The notes: generated by a model not told the origin, from the sequence alone. A stretch of DNA of 64,000 nucleotides from Magnolia sinica (GCF_029962835.1 NC_080578.1:105391759-105455758); one strand, 5' to 3'. Shown: positions 11,721-24,572, counted from the stretch's first letter. Numbers and translations: made by a program.

Positions 11721-13068
11721 GGTAGTGATTGGTTAGTCCGGACGCATGATGGTGTAGCAGGTGACAATGAGAGGAGAGGAGAAAGAAGGATAAGAGGAGG
11801 AGAGAGTGCATGAGAGAGATGGAGGAGAGGAGACGGACGTGAGAGTTTGGGTTCACATCCTCTCCCTCTCTTTTATTAAATAAAAAATTAGATAACTGGA
11901 TTGGGCTTGGGTCCACAATGAGAGGCCCATTACACAAATGAACTGACGCATTTATTCTCTAACATCCATCATGGGCCAAACCTCCATTTGGCCGGATTAA
12001 GATAAATGCCAATGACTCTGTAAGTCCTTCAGAATCTGGTTATGGAAGAGTTTTCAGGGACTAGTGCCAAGGTTATTTGTGCCTTATCTGGAAAATCTTC
12101 TTCAAGAATATTTTTGTATTTAGAGCTTCTAATGATTCAATCGAAAAAAAATGCTGAAGATTGGATGGATGGGTTGGATCTTCCAGTCAAGGTTTTGAAG
12201 GGGCCGATTTTGGATAATGGAACCACTTGCCTTGCTTCTACAAACTGAAAACCTAAGCAGATATTTACATACAATCTTCTTTTTGGGCATTGAATCGGTA
12301 TGCTTTTGTACTACTTGAATTCCCAAAACGGAGAAAATGGGTGTGCGACTTAATCAAGATTGGCTTAGATTTTTGTTCTCTTTCTCTTTTATTTGCTTTC
12401 TGCTTATGTACTTATGTTTTGTTTTATGTATTTATTGGATCGGAGATGCAGGATTTAAGAGCGTTGGATGGACGTTCCATTCGTGTCGTTTGCTAGGAAG
12501 ACTCACATTCCTGACACATATGCAATCCGACATTTCCAAATAGTTGGTACCCCAAAAAGTGTCAGCCGCAGGTTATATCATTTATCTTCGGGTATATTCT
12601 TTCTTCTTTCCTTTCATGGTTTGTTTTGGTCAAAATCCTCAGTGGAGTGCAAGATATTGAAATACAGATAGCACGTTTCATAACGACCAGGATCTGAATT
12701 TTTTTTGAGCTGCTGTGGCTGATATAATGCTCATTCATTATTTTAAGGGATTTTTATGTATGAGGTTTGGTCGAATACATCTAGATGTATTGCAATACAG
12801 ACGTCAGGACTTTAGTCGTTGAATCTGGGTCATTTTCCAATGATCCATTTATATGATGGGTCTTACTTTGTATGGTGGAAAGTCAACAAATAAAAGCTCT
12901 CAATTAGATTATTTCAACCCTTATAATTTAGCTCTCATGCTTTGAACATTAATGATCATCATATTCTTTCATAGTCAATGGGTTGAAATATTCCATCTGA
13001 GATTTTTTTTTTTTTTGGGCATTCCCCATCCAAAGGGAGCCCTATCAAATAAATGGTTTGTGTCATTC
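11721..13068. other. Spacer with one weak exon-like stretch
   Basis: Mostly unassigned DNA. A GA-rich tract covers 11765-11845. At 12452-12572 there is a stretch with acceptor-like GATGCAG and donor-like CAG-GTTATA borders. One of its frames reads VPFVSFARKTHIPDTYAIRH but also contains a TAA near its start. I do not recognise the protein. The spacer ends at the junction with duplicate block B. Confidence 0.4.
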
Positions 13069-13100
13069 TAAAAGGCCCAAATCCAACAGCTAGAGTCCTC

Positions 13101-13283
13101 ATTTGTCGTCATCATCATCATCTAAGCCTTATCCCAGCTAATTGGGCTTGGCTACATGACTACTTTCTTGCCATTCCACTCTATCAAGGGCCATAACTTC
13201 AGTTAGACCATAGGTCATCAAATCTTTTCTTACAACCTCCACCCACGTCCCGATGTTTCCCATTGTTATATGTTGAGATGCAT
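13101..13283 (-). mobile_element. RTE-type LINE 3' end, copy B
   Basis: Same sequence as 33-215 within the second duplicate block. Confidence 0.6.
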
Positions 13284-13812
13284 TCGAGCAAACCTCTTTA
13301 TGTATTTGCTAGGTATACATGTAACCGCTCAAATCAAACAGTCCAAATTTCAGCTCTGTTGGTGGATATCATTAGTGGTTAAAATGAAACAACTCAACGG
13401 TCCAGATTTAATAAATGAAATGTCCACAAGTTAGAGGTTAGGATCTTTCAATCAAATTTATTTTTGGGATGATTTCCTATCTCGATCAGATCCCATGATT
13501 TGGATGTTTTAAATTAGGTTAGATGCATGCGACATGAACGGTTGCATAATGCAAGCAGCCCCATAGGCAAGGGAAAGTCCGTCACACCAAACATATTTTC
13601 GAAAAAGCGTTAGCTATAAGCTTATGAACTATTGTAATATGCCATAGTATGAAATAGCTCCCATCTATAATTTAGACTCTGCATGTCATTTCAAACGATT
13701 CAAAAAGTTGTGGCCAAAGTTTGACTCTGCTCACCAACCCGATGCAACTCTCCTCCATCCGGGCTTGAGATTGGCAATGAGAGTGCAAAACTCCCACCCA
13801 TGGTTTGCCGTA

Positions 13813-14128
13813 AAGGCCATTGTGGGGCCGTAAAGGCCTTTATGTAAAGGTAATAGCGGCAACCGTTATATGTTATGGGGTCGTAAAAGCTGTAATGGCC
13901 GTAAAAAAACCCTGTAAAGCCTGTTACGGCCCCCATAAAGCATGTAATGGTCCATTATAGGGCCAATATAGGTTTTTTAGATTTTTTAAAGATTAAAAAA
14001 GAGACTGTAATAGGCTAATAGCGTTATGGCCTCCGTAACGACTGTTACACCATGTATCGCAAAGGTAACGGTGGTGGCCGTCATGGTCACTGTTACTGTT
14101 ACGGAAGACCTTGCTCCCACTGCTGGAG
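13813..14128. repeat. CCGTTAC/GTAACGG-rich repeat, copy B
   Basis: Duplicate of 745-1060 in the second block. Confidence 0.5.
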
Positions 14129-14177
14129 ATGGCGGTCAATTTTGTATGAGAAAGTTGTTCAACAAGACTGTAATATT

Positions 14178-14293
14178 GAAAAAAATGTTAGAAGACTTGA
14201 GGAAATGTACTGTGGTACCTATTTACAAGGACGAAGGAGACATACGTAGCTGCACTAACTATTGTGGAATTAAACTTATTGAAAATTTTTTCT
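14178..14293 (+). mobile_element. RTE LINE reverse transcriptase fragment, copy B
   Basis: Same fragment as 1110-1225, in the second block. Confidence 0.65.
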
Positions 14294-15368
14294 TCTTATT
14301 TTTATTTATTTATTTATTTTTTATTTTAAGTTTAAACTTATTGGGTAATGCTACAAAATTTTTGGGAGAAATGTATGTTCTATCGAGCTGATGATATGAT
14401 TACTAGGAAACTAACAAAAATGCCACCTTATGTACCTTTTGAATTTATGGGATTACTGGCAACTCAAATGTGGACGATGCTCATATGGTTGGGTTATTCA
14501 TGGGCCGGGCTCAAATTGGATCTCGATGTTCCTGACTACGTATACCTTGGCCTACTTAAGGGGTCTTAGAACCATATTGAGGTCCTGGATCCAGATTTGA
14601 CTGGGTTCAGTTACCCATTGGGTCTTCAGACCTTTGCTCTGGGTTATAGCCAATTTGAATAAGAGCACTTAGAGGGTTGGACCCATTGGATGAACAAATT
14701 AATTGCACACACACAAACACATGTGCCATGTCGATACATGGGTGGCATGTACATGGGTCTCTTGGACATGTATGTGGGCTTAGGTCTGAACCCAACTCGA
14801 TTTTTAATTAGGACCAACTGACCAAGTTGGTGGACCTGCCTATTTAAATTAGGCCAGCAACCTCGGGTGTCCATGGATTTGGGTACTTGTTGATAGCCTT
14901 GTTGCTGGGGAATCCTTGGAGATCTAGTGTAGAGGGGATCATTCATCACATAATTTAATGTGGGATCTTTGCCTATTGAGGTTTTACTGGGATTGGAGAC
15001 TGTAATCAGACAAAATTTGAAGTGAGGAAGTCTGGGTTGTATATGACTAAAGTCACTCTTGGCTCTATAGACTTTTGGTTATTGAAGGGAAATCCAAAGG
15101 CTCCTTGGAAGCATTGCTTTTGTGTAATGAAATCGGGGGTGTGATTGGCCCTTCTTAATATCTTTTAGCTTAGTTCTTAGAGAGGCTAACTCCCAGGCCA
15201 ATGTTTCAACCAAAGAAAGTGCAGTGAGAAGATCATTGTATGTTGGTGATACTTGTTTATTACCTTGATGGACAGTGCCCCTACCCACTTCTATCAATAA
15301 CTCTTGGATATTTGTAAAAGAAAAAAAAGAAGAAAATTACTGGTGTTATAACATGATAGATCGACTTG

Positions 15369-16509
15369 TTAGTAACCATAATCAATGCTTACTATTTCGG
15401 TATCGCACCCGTGGGATATAGATACGTATTGGTTATTGAACCGGACATATCATTTGTATTAGGTAATATATCGCACATTTTGGGAAACATGGGGAATCAT
15501 TAGGAAATTGGTCGAATTTTTCAATGAAACTTCAGGTATTGTTAAAAAAGACCTTAATACACACTTTTAAATCATAACATCACAAAAAAGTGCACACAAT
15601 ATGTTTCCTTTGTTTAGTGTTCTAAGCTATGTGCTGTCTCACTGAACTGATGCAACTATATTCAAAGTGAATTCATAACAATTATAAAATAATTTTTCTT
15701 TTTCGAAAAATCAGAAAAAATACATGAATCAATAGATCAAGCATCATACATGTTTGATTTCGTGTTTGGAGTGTAAGATTGCAACCAATTTGGGAGAAAT
15801 TGGGAAGAATTTGAAAATTTCCCAAATTTCCCCCAAATTGGACCACCTACCCTCAAATTTCGAAATTAGAGTGTATGTGATGATGATTTCATCAAACACT
15901 CTTAAATACTGCGATATTAGACTCAATTGATCCCTGCTAGAAATGAAATTTCAAAAAAACATTATATTTTAATTTAACTTCTTTTTTTCGAAAAATCACA
16001 AAACTTCATGGATCAATAGATCAGTCTTCATACATGTTTGATTTCGTGTTTGGAGAGTAAGATTGCAACTAATTTGGATAAATTTCGAATTTTTCCAAAT
16101 TAAGATTGCAACTAATTTGGAGAATTTGGGGAAAATTCGAATTTTTCCCACTTTCCCCCAAATTGGACCACCTACCCTCAAATTTCAAAATTAGAGTGTA
16201 TGTGATGATGATTTCATCAAACACTCTTAAATACTGCGATATTAGACTCAATTGATTGCTGCTAGAAATGAAATTTCGAAAAAAAAACATTATATTTTAA
16301 TTAATTTTTTTTTCGAAAAATCACAAAAACTTCATGGATCAATATATCAGTCTTCATACATGTTTGATTTCGTGTTTGGAGTGTAAGATTGCAACTAATT
16401 TGGAGAAATTTTGATTTTTTCCCAATTTCTCCCAAATTGGACCACCTACCATCAATTTTTGAAATCCAAGGTTCAAATCCTTGCTTTTTCATGCAAAACA
16501 TGAAGAATC
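15369..16509. repeat. GATATCG-family element remnant with three tandem units, copy B
   Basis: Duplicate of 2300-3440 in the second block. Confidence 0.7.
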
Positions 16510-16947
16510 AAGAATTACCCAGAAGGGCAGAACTATTGTTTATGAGAAAAAAAAACCATGATTGAGGGTTAAATTGATTTATTTATTAAGAACATTACTT
16601 AGAAGGGCAGAACTATTGTTTTTATTTATTTATTTTTGTTACAATTGCGTGAAATAGTTCCTATGATTATGAATAATAAACTTTCTGGAAAACAAAAACT
16701 TGTTCTATTTTTGGAGGGGGGTGTGAAGCTTTGAAAATGAAAGAAAAGAAAAGCTATTTTTAACAGGGAAGATCAACATCAACAAGTTGCCTCTCAACAA
16801 AAATAAATAACTAAATAAGTAATAAGAAAAAAAAAAGAGGAAAAGAAGGGGGCCAACATTAGCAAATTTGGCTGGTTGAAATTGAATCTGCCTATTCAGT
16901 GTAGAACAGTCAGTTCTTGAATCAAAATATTCATTAGAACTAGTACC

Positions 16948-17279
16948 TTAGGGCCTGTTTGGTTTTCCAATGTCCTATGAAATGCAAAGTAAATGAGCCA
17001 TCATTATATTTCCAGGTGTTTGTTTAAACATGAATTATGGATTGTAAATTGAGAGTCAAATACACTTGTAAAGGAAGTAGATAAAGTAAATTGTAATTAT
17101 TACTTTTTCTCATTGTAAAGCTACCATTGCTACAGTGATTTGTGGGTGAAACAAACGATGCAGCGCAATTATCGTTGCAGTCAAATGTAAGTGATGTAAC
17201 CACACAATTACATGAGTAAATAATGATTACTCATTTACAACTATTCACTGTTGTAATTGGAAAACCAAACAGGCCCCAA
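16948..17279. mobile_element. MITE with TTAGGGCCTGTTTGG terminal inverted repeats, copy B
   Basis: Duplicate of 3879-4210, with one substitution in the right tip (CCCCAA instead of CCCTAA) and one inside near 17207. Confidence 0.8.
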
Positions 17280-17788
17280 GGAACCGGTCTTCTACATTGA
17301 GGCAACCTATTCATTGGTTGAACCATTGGATCAAATGAATCTGATTATTTTTTGAAAAGGAAGAGAAAATGCATACTCTAATCTTAGTAGCCATACTTGT
17401 GAGTCTGAACTTTAGATTATCTGGATTGTTCTTCTGGTGGACCCAATCGATAGATAACCATGTCCCACATTCTTTCCCATGGGCCAGTTAATGGAGGATC
17501 TGTACTTTGTTAAGTGGCTTGCAAAGGGACAGTTAAAAAGGATAAAATAATTGTCTAGAGTTAATGTTAAAATGACAACCTATCAGACAGTAAGGATCAT
17601 CTGGTGGGGGAGATTTTACAACGCGGACCACCATGGAGTGGTTTGCGTGATTGACAGATTGTATCACAAAAAAAGGTGGGCCCCTCCTGCAAGGCAATGA
17701 CCTCAAGAAAAATAAAAAAGAAAGAGGAAAAAGAAAAAGAAAATCTTTCTTTTTGTGATCTTTTCCCTTCCATTGGCAATTGTTACAG

Positions 17789-20700
17789 GATCAGAGGGTA
17801 ACCCTATCCGGTGTTCAATGAAGTCTTATAGACTATCAGAGCTCAGTCTGGTCGAGGTTGATGGCCTCAGGGCTCGTCCTCGTATTGATTTCTCTTCAAT
17901 TTTCAGTGTTGTGAGTATTTTTTTCCCCTTTACTTTAGAATGCATGCAGTTTGTCCCTTTATAGTCCCGTTAGAGTTGATAAGGTCTTGATGGATTGTTG
18001 CACGTATTTTTTATCAGGTAAATCCGATTGTTGATGATGTCCACAGTAGAGGCGATGCTGCGGTTATAGAGTTGGCGCTTCTTTGATATTTCCTTATATT
18101 ATGCATATTTCAATGCTTTCAGGGTCATTGTTCCTTCTTGTATCATTATGGTCATTGATTATAATTTAAGATCTATGTTGTTTTATGTAGTTATACTGCA
18201 CGCTTTGACAAAGTTATACTGGATAAAGTAGTAGAAAATGTTGCCGATCTTCCGGATCCAAAGGTGGGCCACTTTCCACTGTAATTTATTTTACAGCAAT
18301 ATATGCTTCACATTTGATGTGACTGTTGTTTCTATAGAATACCCAACGTATTCCGTAACGGTAATCGTGGCCATAATGGTCGCCACCATTACGTTTACAA
18401 TATGGGTTGTAACCACTGTTATGGCCCCTGTAACGGCCTTTACAGCCCTTAAAATTTTTTTTTTAATTGGAAAAACCCTCGAAAAACCTTTCTCTGCCCC
18501 ATAACGTTGAAAAAAAAAAATCCGAAAAACCTATATCTGTCCTATAACAAACCGTTACGAGGTTGTTACGGCCTTTAGAGGGGGCCTAATGGGCCGTTAA
18601 TGGTGGTTACAATTCGTTTTTTCCATAACGGCTGTCATGGCCGTTACGATCTCTTAACGTGTAACACTTGCCACCGTTGCCTTTTTATGTGACGGCCTTT
18701 ACAACACACCATGAGAATACCAGCTACATATTTATTTAAAAAACTAACTTCCTTAGCTATGGATGTGTGCTAACTTCCCTGAACAGAGCACCATGTGGTT
18801 GTATCGCTGCTACATGAGGGAGTGAGTGACCTTCATTTTTTTATGGTGCAAAACTGTACAGTAGTCTAGCCCTTCTCCATAGTTCTCCATAAAGTCATTT
18901 TTAGTGGTATGCTAGTTAGTCCTATTTACAATGCTTTATTTAAAAGCCGTAATACATATTTCATGATGGTTTGGTATGTTGCAGATATTTTGGCAGGTTC
19001 AACACTGATAGCTTTGTTTAAAGCTGTTGTGTGTATTGAGCTTCCCCATTTTCATCATCTTTGTAGTTAGTATTATCTATCAGCAGTTCTTGGATATCTT
19101 TTTTAGGTTCTAGACTTTAGAGACTACTGGATTAGGAAGCTCCTTTGAAATAAACTAGTGAATGGCTTGTGCACTGCACTTGGGGGAGTGTAAATGGGAC
19201 CCTAAAGACGCCAGTGAGATGGAGGGGTGCCTCATGCACACATGCAACTATGGCACATGGCATATGCGTGAAATTTGGGCCATTGATCATGTGGGGTCCA
19301 CAGTGGACATGATCTAGCTAGAAAATCAGGCCAAATAACTCAGCATTTGGGTCATATGTGTATGACATGAATGGGTGGTTAGAAAATGACAATAGTGCCG
19401 TTCAATGTACATGTGTCGCCCATCATATGAGTGGATCAACCCCATTTTGGGGCTTGTGAGACTTGCGCCATGGGGATTGTGTGGCATGATAAGAAAGATA
19501 TCCATAGTACTGCTCCCTACCTATGCTTTTCTGTGCAGATGAATGAGTCAACACTTGAACAAAATTACAAAATACCTCCATAGGAACAGTTCTCTCCATA
19601 GATTCGGTTGTTCTAAAATTTTCATGGTGAGGGTATTGTTAGAAATAGTAACCCAAGAACTTCCTTTATCTCTAATATACATAATGCCAATAGCTTTGGA
19701 CATTTTTGCGCATGCAATTAGTCTTCACAACAATGGTTAAGAGAGGGTACATTCGTCCTAAAACATAGTTGCCTGGCAGAGAACGGTTGAGATTTACCAC
19801 ACAAGGGACGACATAGATTTTACCACCCGCTTCCTTTCACTTCTTTTAATGTGTGTTGCCTGCACTGACTCTCCCCTCGTTTAGCTAGCATTATGTATCT
19901 AATTAGGAAGACTCTGATGTAGGCTCTATGGGTGCCCACCCTGATGAATGCGTGACATCCACTACATAAATTTGCTGTGTCTGCTCATTTTAGGACGTCA
20001 GAAAAATTAGGTGGATTAGGGACTCAAGTGGGCCATAGAAAGGGAAACAATGAGGATGGCTCACGTAACGTTTCCTTCTCTATCGTTGTGCATGTAGCAC
20101 ATACTTACCTGTAATCCCCATCTTTCCCTCTGCCTCTCTCCCCTTAGAATTCATCTCCCTTGGGAAATAGTTTGGATCAGCCACACACTGTTTCCTCCTC
20201 CTCCTCTCTCTCCCGCGGGGGGGGGGGGGGGGGTTGCAAAAATCCCCTAGTAATAAATAGTATTATTATTTGCGTAGTATTAACACAACGGGCATGGCAC
20301 ATTTTCATATTACTTTTAAGCTTCTCTCTTTGCATGCTTGATAATTGACAACACCGAGTAAAACTTTTTTTGAATTTATATGTCTATTACTTTTGTGATG
20401 AGATTAAACAGGTGCAATTTCATGAATTGTCTACTGCGTGCAAGATATTCAATCGTTTCTTCCTTTTTCCAAACTGCAGCTTGATTCAGCTGTGAGAGAA
20501 GCTTTCAATGTGGTGTACGACAATATATATGCATTTTATGCTGCACAAAAGGCTCCCGAGCAAACTGTTGAGAATATCAAAGTAAGTAATTAGTTAGGCA
20601 TGGTTCATTTGGTTGTCTTATCTTTGTAGCCTAGCGTAGCATGAGGTTGCCTGCTATGTATCCGAGTAGGTTGTTACATGCAAAAGGGTAGCAAGGTACA

Positions 20701-23697
20701 TTGCTTCTGTGGGTCTTTATGTTCCGGGAGGGACGGCAGTTTTACCTTCGACGGCTTTGATGCTAGCAGTGGTATGTTGGTCTTATTTAGTTAGCTTTCT
20801 AGCCCTGCTGTTTCAGCATACTGTAATGTTCTATGACCGTTGATGATCTTAGGTGACATTTGGTTTCTTCTATGCACTAGCCTGCACAGATTGCTGGGTG
20901 CAAAACCGTTGTTCTTGCAACTCCCTCGAGTTGTGATGGTAGTATCTGCAAGGTATTTTTGTTTTGTGAGAGACCTCATAACTTATTAGAACATTGCCAT
21001 TGGCCCTGCTTCTGAAAAAAACACCTCCTTATTCATTCATAGGAGGTACTGTATTGTGCCAAGAAAGCGGGCGTGACACATATACTCAAAGCTGGGGGAG
21101 CTCAGGTCTGAAAGCTTTGCAATCTTTTAATATGGATTGAAGTGAATATTGTATTTTTCTGTGGCCAAATGCTACCTTTAGTAATAACTTCTTTTTCCTC
21201 CCACTCTGTAGGCCATCTCAGCCATGGCTTGGGGGACTGCATCTTGTCCTAAGGTACTAGTTTTCCATTGCTTGTATTCATAAATTATTCGTTCTTATGC
21301 ATCTGTGTACATGCTAAGTAGGACCGTCAATGGGCCGGGTTCGGGCTGGGCCGAGGTCCGTTCCTGTCTGGCCTGCAAAGTAAACTCATGCCGTAGCGTA
21401 GCCTGTGACAATTACGCACAGCTTGGGCACAAGTCTAGCTTGAGTCTGAGACCAGCCACCTTCCGCCCATATCATGCATGATATTGACAAAAAAAAGCCC
21501 TTGATACCTTAAACTGGCTAGGCTAGGTAATGTAAAGACATTTTTACACTGGGCTCGAGTGGGGTAGCCCGTGGGATGCGGGGACACACTTGGGGTGAGT
21601 GGCTTGTGTGAGGCGGTACCCATGTGATTTGAGGCCTACGAGGAGGGTTTGACCGAGGTCCTAACCGATGCGATGTGGAGCCTGGGCTATGAGATAAATG
21701 GATTAATTTGTTATGCTCTCAGTTTAAGCTTTTAGAGCAAGTGGTCAATTGTCCCACATCAAAGTGGTATCAGAGTGGGAGGTCTTGTGTTCGAGATTCC
21801 TCACCGGGGGTGATTAATGCAGGGGCATTTTCACACTGGGCTCGAGTGGGCTAGCCTGTGGGATGCAGGGACATACTCAGGGTGGGCAGCTCGTGTGAAG
21901 CGAGCCCCACCTGTGTGAGGCGGCACTCATGTGATTTGGGGCCCACGAGGGGGGTTCGGCCGAGGTCCTAACCCATGCGATGTGGGGCCTGGGCTATGAG
22001 ATAAATGGATTAATCCGCCATGCTCTATCAGTTCGAGCTTTTAGAGCAAGTGGTTAATTGTCCTGCATCATTGGGTTAGGTTCATGCTGGGTTGACATGC
22101 TCTTGGACACCGCCTATGCCCAGATTGATTAATAGGCATGCTTAAATTTTATGCCCGGGTCTGGCCCTTGGGCCTAGTATTTTGGCCCAAGCCCACATCA
22201 AATCTCGCCAAGCCGAAAAGACCAATGGGCCAGCCTGGCCCATTGATACTAAGTTGAGTTGCATATTTGCCAAATCTACGTCATGCTTTTACTATTAATT
22301 ATGCATCTGAAAGGAAATATCATGATCTTCCGTATTGATTATTAAGATCAATGGGCTGTTAAATTCGTGATCACATCCTGTTCTTGCATTCCTTTCAACT
22401 CTTCAATAGTATTATATATTTTTTTATGCAGCAATTTTAAAAGCATTGTATCTATCATGTGTTGTGATGTTCAAAACTGGCCGGATCTTAGTAATGTTCC
22501 AGAAGAATAAAAAAATTCTGCAATATTCTAGCAAGCATAACTGTTCTTTTCTTCCATGGTAGTGTGATGTAATGATGCTCTGCTGTTTAGCCAATCGAGG
22601 GATTGATGTATGGGTCCCTTTGCTAATGGTGGTTAACAAACACCACCTCATTCTGTTGCTTTCATTTTATTTTTTTTTCTATATATATATATATATATCA
22701 TTTTTCTTATTATCTACATCATCTATATGTTATTTTTGGATTCTGTTCTTCTGATTTATCTTATCAATCAAATTCAGTTTATGCTAGGTAAATTATCAGC
22801 ATCTGTTCGCCATTCTGTAATCATTACATTGCATTTATCTATAGGGATTCATTTCTGAAGTGAATCTTCTGTTTCGTATGCACTTGCCACCATGTAGCAA
22901 TATTCTTCTTCTTTGATAGGTGAAACCATGTAGGAATTTTAAACGTCTCATGTATCCCAATATCCATTTTAACTATAACTATCCATTTGAACTAATGTCT
23001 CCCGACTATGATAATTTGCAGGTGGAAAAAAATTTTGGGCCTGGAAATCAATACGTCACAGCCGCAAAAATGATTCTCCAAGTATGCATATTGTTCCTTC
23101 CATAGACTATAAATTCATATCTACAGTTGCAGATTCCAATTTCTCTTGTGGTTACATGGTTCTATTCACAATTAATATCATTGACGAAATTGACCCTGTG
23201 GAATGTTTTGCCAAAGGAAAAATGAAGTCATACATCGGTGCAGAATTCTTATTGGTCATATGGTTTTCCCCCAACTTGTTGAATACACAATCCATTGATA
23301 TTTTGAAAAACCACAATCAAAATTTTGTCTTCTACATTTCATGTGTTAAGGGCATTATGTCACTAACTCGCAGCTTCTAAGAGCGATATTGATGAAAAGC
23401 AAATATACAGTTCTTGGGTTATTTAAAAACTCGCTTAGAACACATTTCATTCTCAGTCCTTAAAAAAAGGGTGTCTTTCATTCCCGTCGCTAGTCTAATG
23501 GACACCATTACCTTCAATTTTTGATGACTCAAAAGCATTTTTCTTCATTTGATTGACATTGCATTCTCTTGTTTTCTTTCTTGTTGCAGAACAGTGAGGC
23601 CATGGTTTCTATTGACATGCCAGCTGGCCCATCAGAAGTTCTGGTCATTGCTGACAAACATGCCAACCCTGTTCATATAGCTGCAGATTTACTCTCT

Positions 23698-23743
<46 letters not shown>

Positions 23744-24116
23744 AGTTATGTACTCCAACCATTTGAGAGATGTGGGGCCAGTGATGGATTCATGCAATCC
23801 AGCCCGTCCATAAGATTCGTCACCCCAGAAAACCCCCAGAGTCTAAAAATAAGCCTAATCCAAAATTCAGATGGGCCACTGCACAAGGAACATATTGAGA
23901 GGGGTTGTCAACCGTTGATTAGCATGAGGACCTACGTTGTTGCGTTTGCATAATGAAGTCCATTCAGATCCTTTATCCAGTCTATATGAAGGATCAGGCC
24001 AAAATTCAGGCTGTTTTGTGACTCAAGCGAGCTCCTGTGACATTCAAGGGTGTTCCCTCACAGTTTATTCTCATTGATGTGGCCCACCTTAGCCTTGGAT
24101 CAGGCAGAGTTTTGGG

Positions 24117-24181
<65 letters not shown>

Positions 24182-24572
24182 AACTGAATTGATAGATGGG
24201 TTGGATGGTGAGATAGATATATCATGTGGTCTGACATTTGCTGGTGCCACCTTAAGCTTATGGTGGTACTGGAATCACTGGAGTGCACCCCTTGAGAGAA
24301 TGAGACCAAGTAATTGTTTGTTTGTTCATGTTGCATTTGCTTGAAAAGGCATATTTGAAAGCTTGATATTTAAAGCCCTTTTAATGAGTGGTGATTTACA
24401 GGCAGAACATGGTCCAGACAGTCAGGTTGTTCTTGTAATCTCGGGGGATGATGTTGATGTGGCTGCAATCGAGGTGGAAATCAGTAAGCAGTGTGAGAGC
24501 CTTCCAAGGGGAGAATTCGCTGCAAAAGCATTGAGCCACAGTTTCACAGTGTTCGCCCGAGATATGGTTGAG
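17789..24572 (+). CDS. HDH: Histidinol dehydrogenase, exons 2-12
   Basis: Exons: 17789-17910, 18018-18070, 18191-18263, 20480-20581, 20670-20771, 20881-20952, 21043-21105, 21212-21253, 23022-23081, 23590-23700 and 24402-24572. All join in frame and give about 314 residues from the Met at 17818. The product is the bifunctional NAD-dependent zinc enzyme of the last two histidine steps, plastid-located in plants. Visible hallmarks are [33 protein letters not shown], the family signature [15 protein letters not shown], and the zinc ligands Gln (23698-23700) and His (24408-24410), which flank an intron. The remaining C-terminal exon is at 45568-45845. The segment between DMVE and SVFLGQW, about 31 residues including the catalytic Glu-His, was not found. 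The transit-peptide exon is also missing. The donor after exon 11 leads straight into a CT microsatellite. Whether a full enzyme is made is doubtful. Confidence 0.9.
18339..18719. repeat. CCGTTAC/GTAACGG-rich repeat inside HDH intron 4, copy B
   Basis: Duplicate of 5270-5650 in the second block. Confidence 0.55.
20217..20233 (+). repeat. G run absent from copy A
   Basis: Seventeen G residues follow CTCTCTCTCCCGC. Copy A has only CTCCGGGGTGGGGTTG here, and the bases just after also differ. The run accounts for the 8-base change in offset between the copies. It may be a real expansion or a sequencing or gap-filling error. Confidence 0.9.
21321..22247. mobile_element. hAT-like MITE interrupted by a miniature LTR element
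   Basis: The left end is GGACCGTCAATGGGCCGGG and the right end is GGCCAGCCTGGCCCATTGAT, which are imperfect inverted repeats. Flanking octamers GCTAAGTA (21313-21320) and ACTAAGTT (22248-22255) match at 6 of 8 places, as expected for a decayed hAT target duplication. The centre (21531-22070) is the miniature LTR element. It lies in HDH intron 9. Confidence 0.6.
21531..22070 (+). mobile_element. TRIM-like miniature LTR retrotransposon
   Basis: Two direct repeats, 21531-21761 and 21818-22070, each start with TG and end with CATCA. They share CACTGGGCTCGAGTGGG and most of their length. Between them lie only 56 bp, beginning AAGTGGTATCAGAGTGGG. TGGTATCAGAG is the usual primer binding site complementary to the 3' end of initiator tRNA-Met in plant Copia and TRIM elements. 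The internal part also has GTGTTCGAGATTCC, which resembles a tRNA B box. No coding capacity exists. The second LTR carries an extra insertion of about 25 bp. No clear 5-bp target duplication was seen. Confidence 0.72.
22248..23021. other. HDH intron 9, remaining part
   Basis: Non-coding DNA between the hAT-like MITE and exon 10. It has a TA repeat at 22680-22698 and a T-rich tract before it. Nothing else was recognised. Confidence 0.65.
23702..23742 (+). repeat. (CT)n microsatellite at the HDH exon 11 donor
   Basis: About twenty CT units begin directly after the last base of exon 11, so the 5' splice site reads CAG-GTCTCTCT. This is a poor match to the GTAAGT consensus. Confidence 0.95.
24118..24178. 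repeat. (TA)n microsatellite in HDH intron 11
   Basis: About 30 uninterrupted TA units. Confidence 0.97.

Larger units (their letters stand above)
13069..21623 (+). repeat. Segmental duplication, copy B
   Basis: Second copy of the block starting at window base 1; the sequence TAAAAGGCCCAAATCC opens both. Differences seen include a C/T at 13325, a changed CA repeat near 14710, a G run at 20217-20233 and two coding changes in HDH exon 7. Copy B continues into HDH exons 10 to 12, whereas copy A does not, so B holds the longer gene. The left junction at 13068/13069 shows no obvious target-site duplication, but the partner junction is off-window. Confidence 0.93.

Noticed and set aside
12042..12248. 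A 68-codon frame (MEEFSGTSAKVICALSG...) as a gene or HDH first exon
   Set aside because: It has no transit-peptide character that joins HDH exon 2, no donor in the right phase and no recognisable family.
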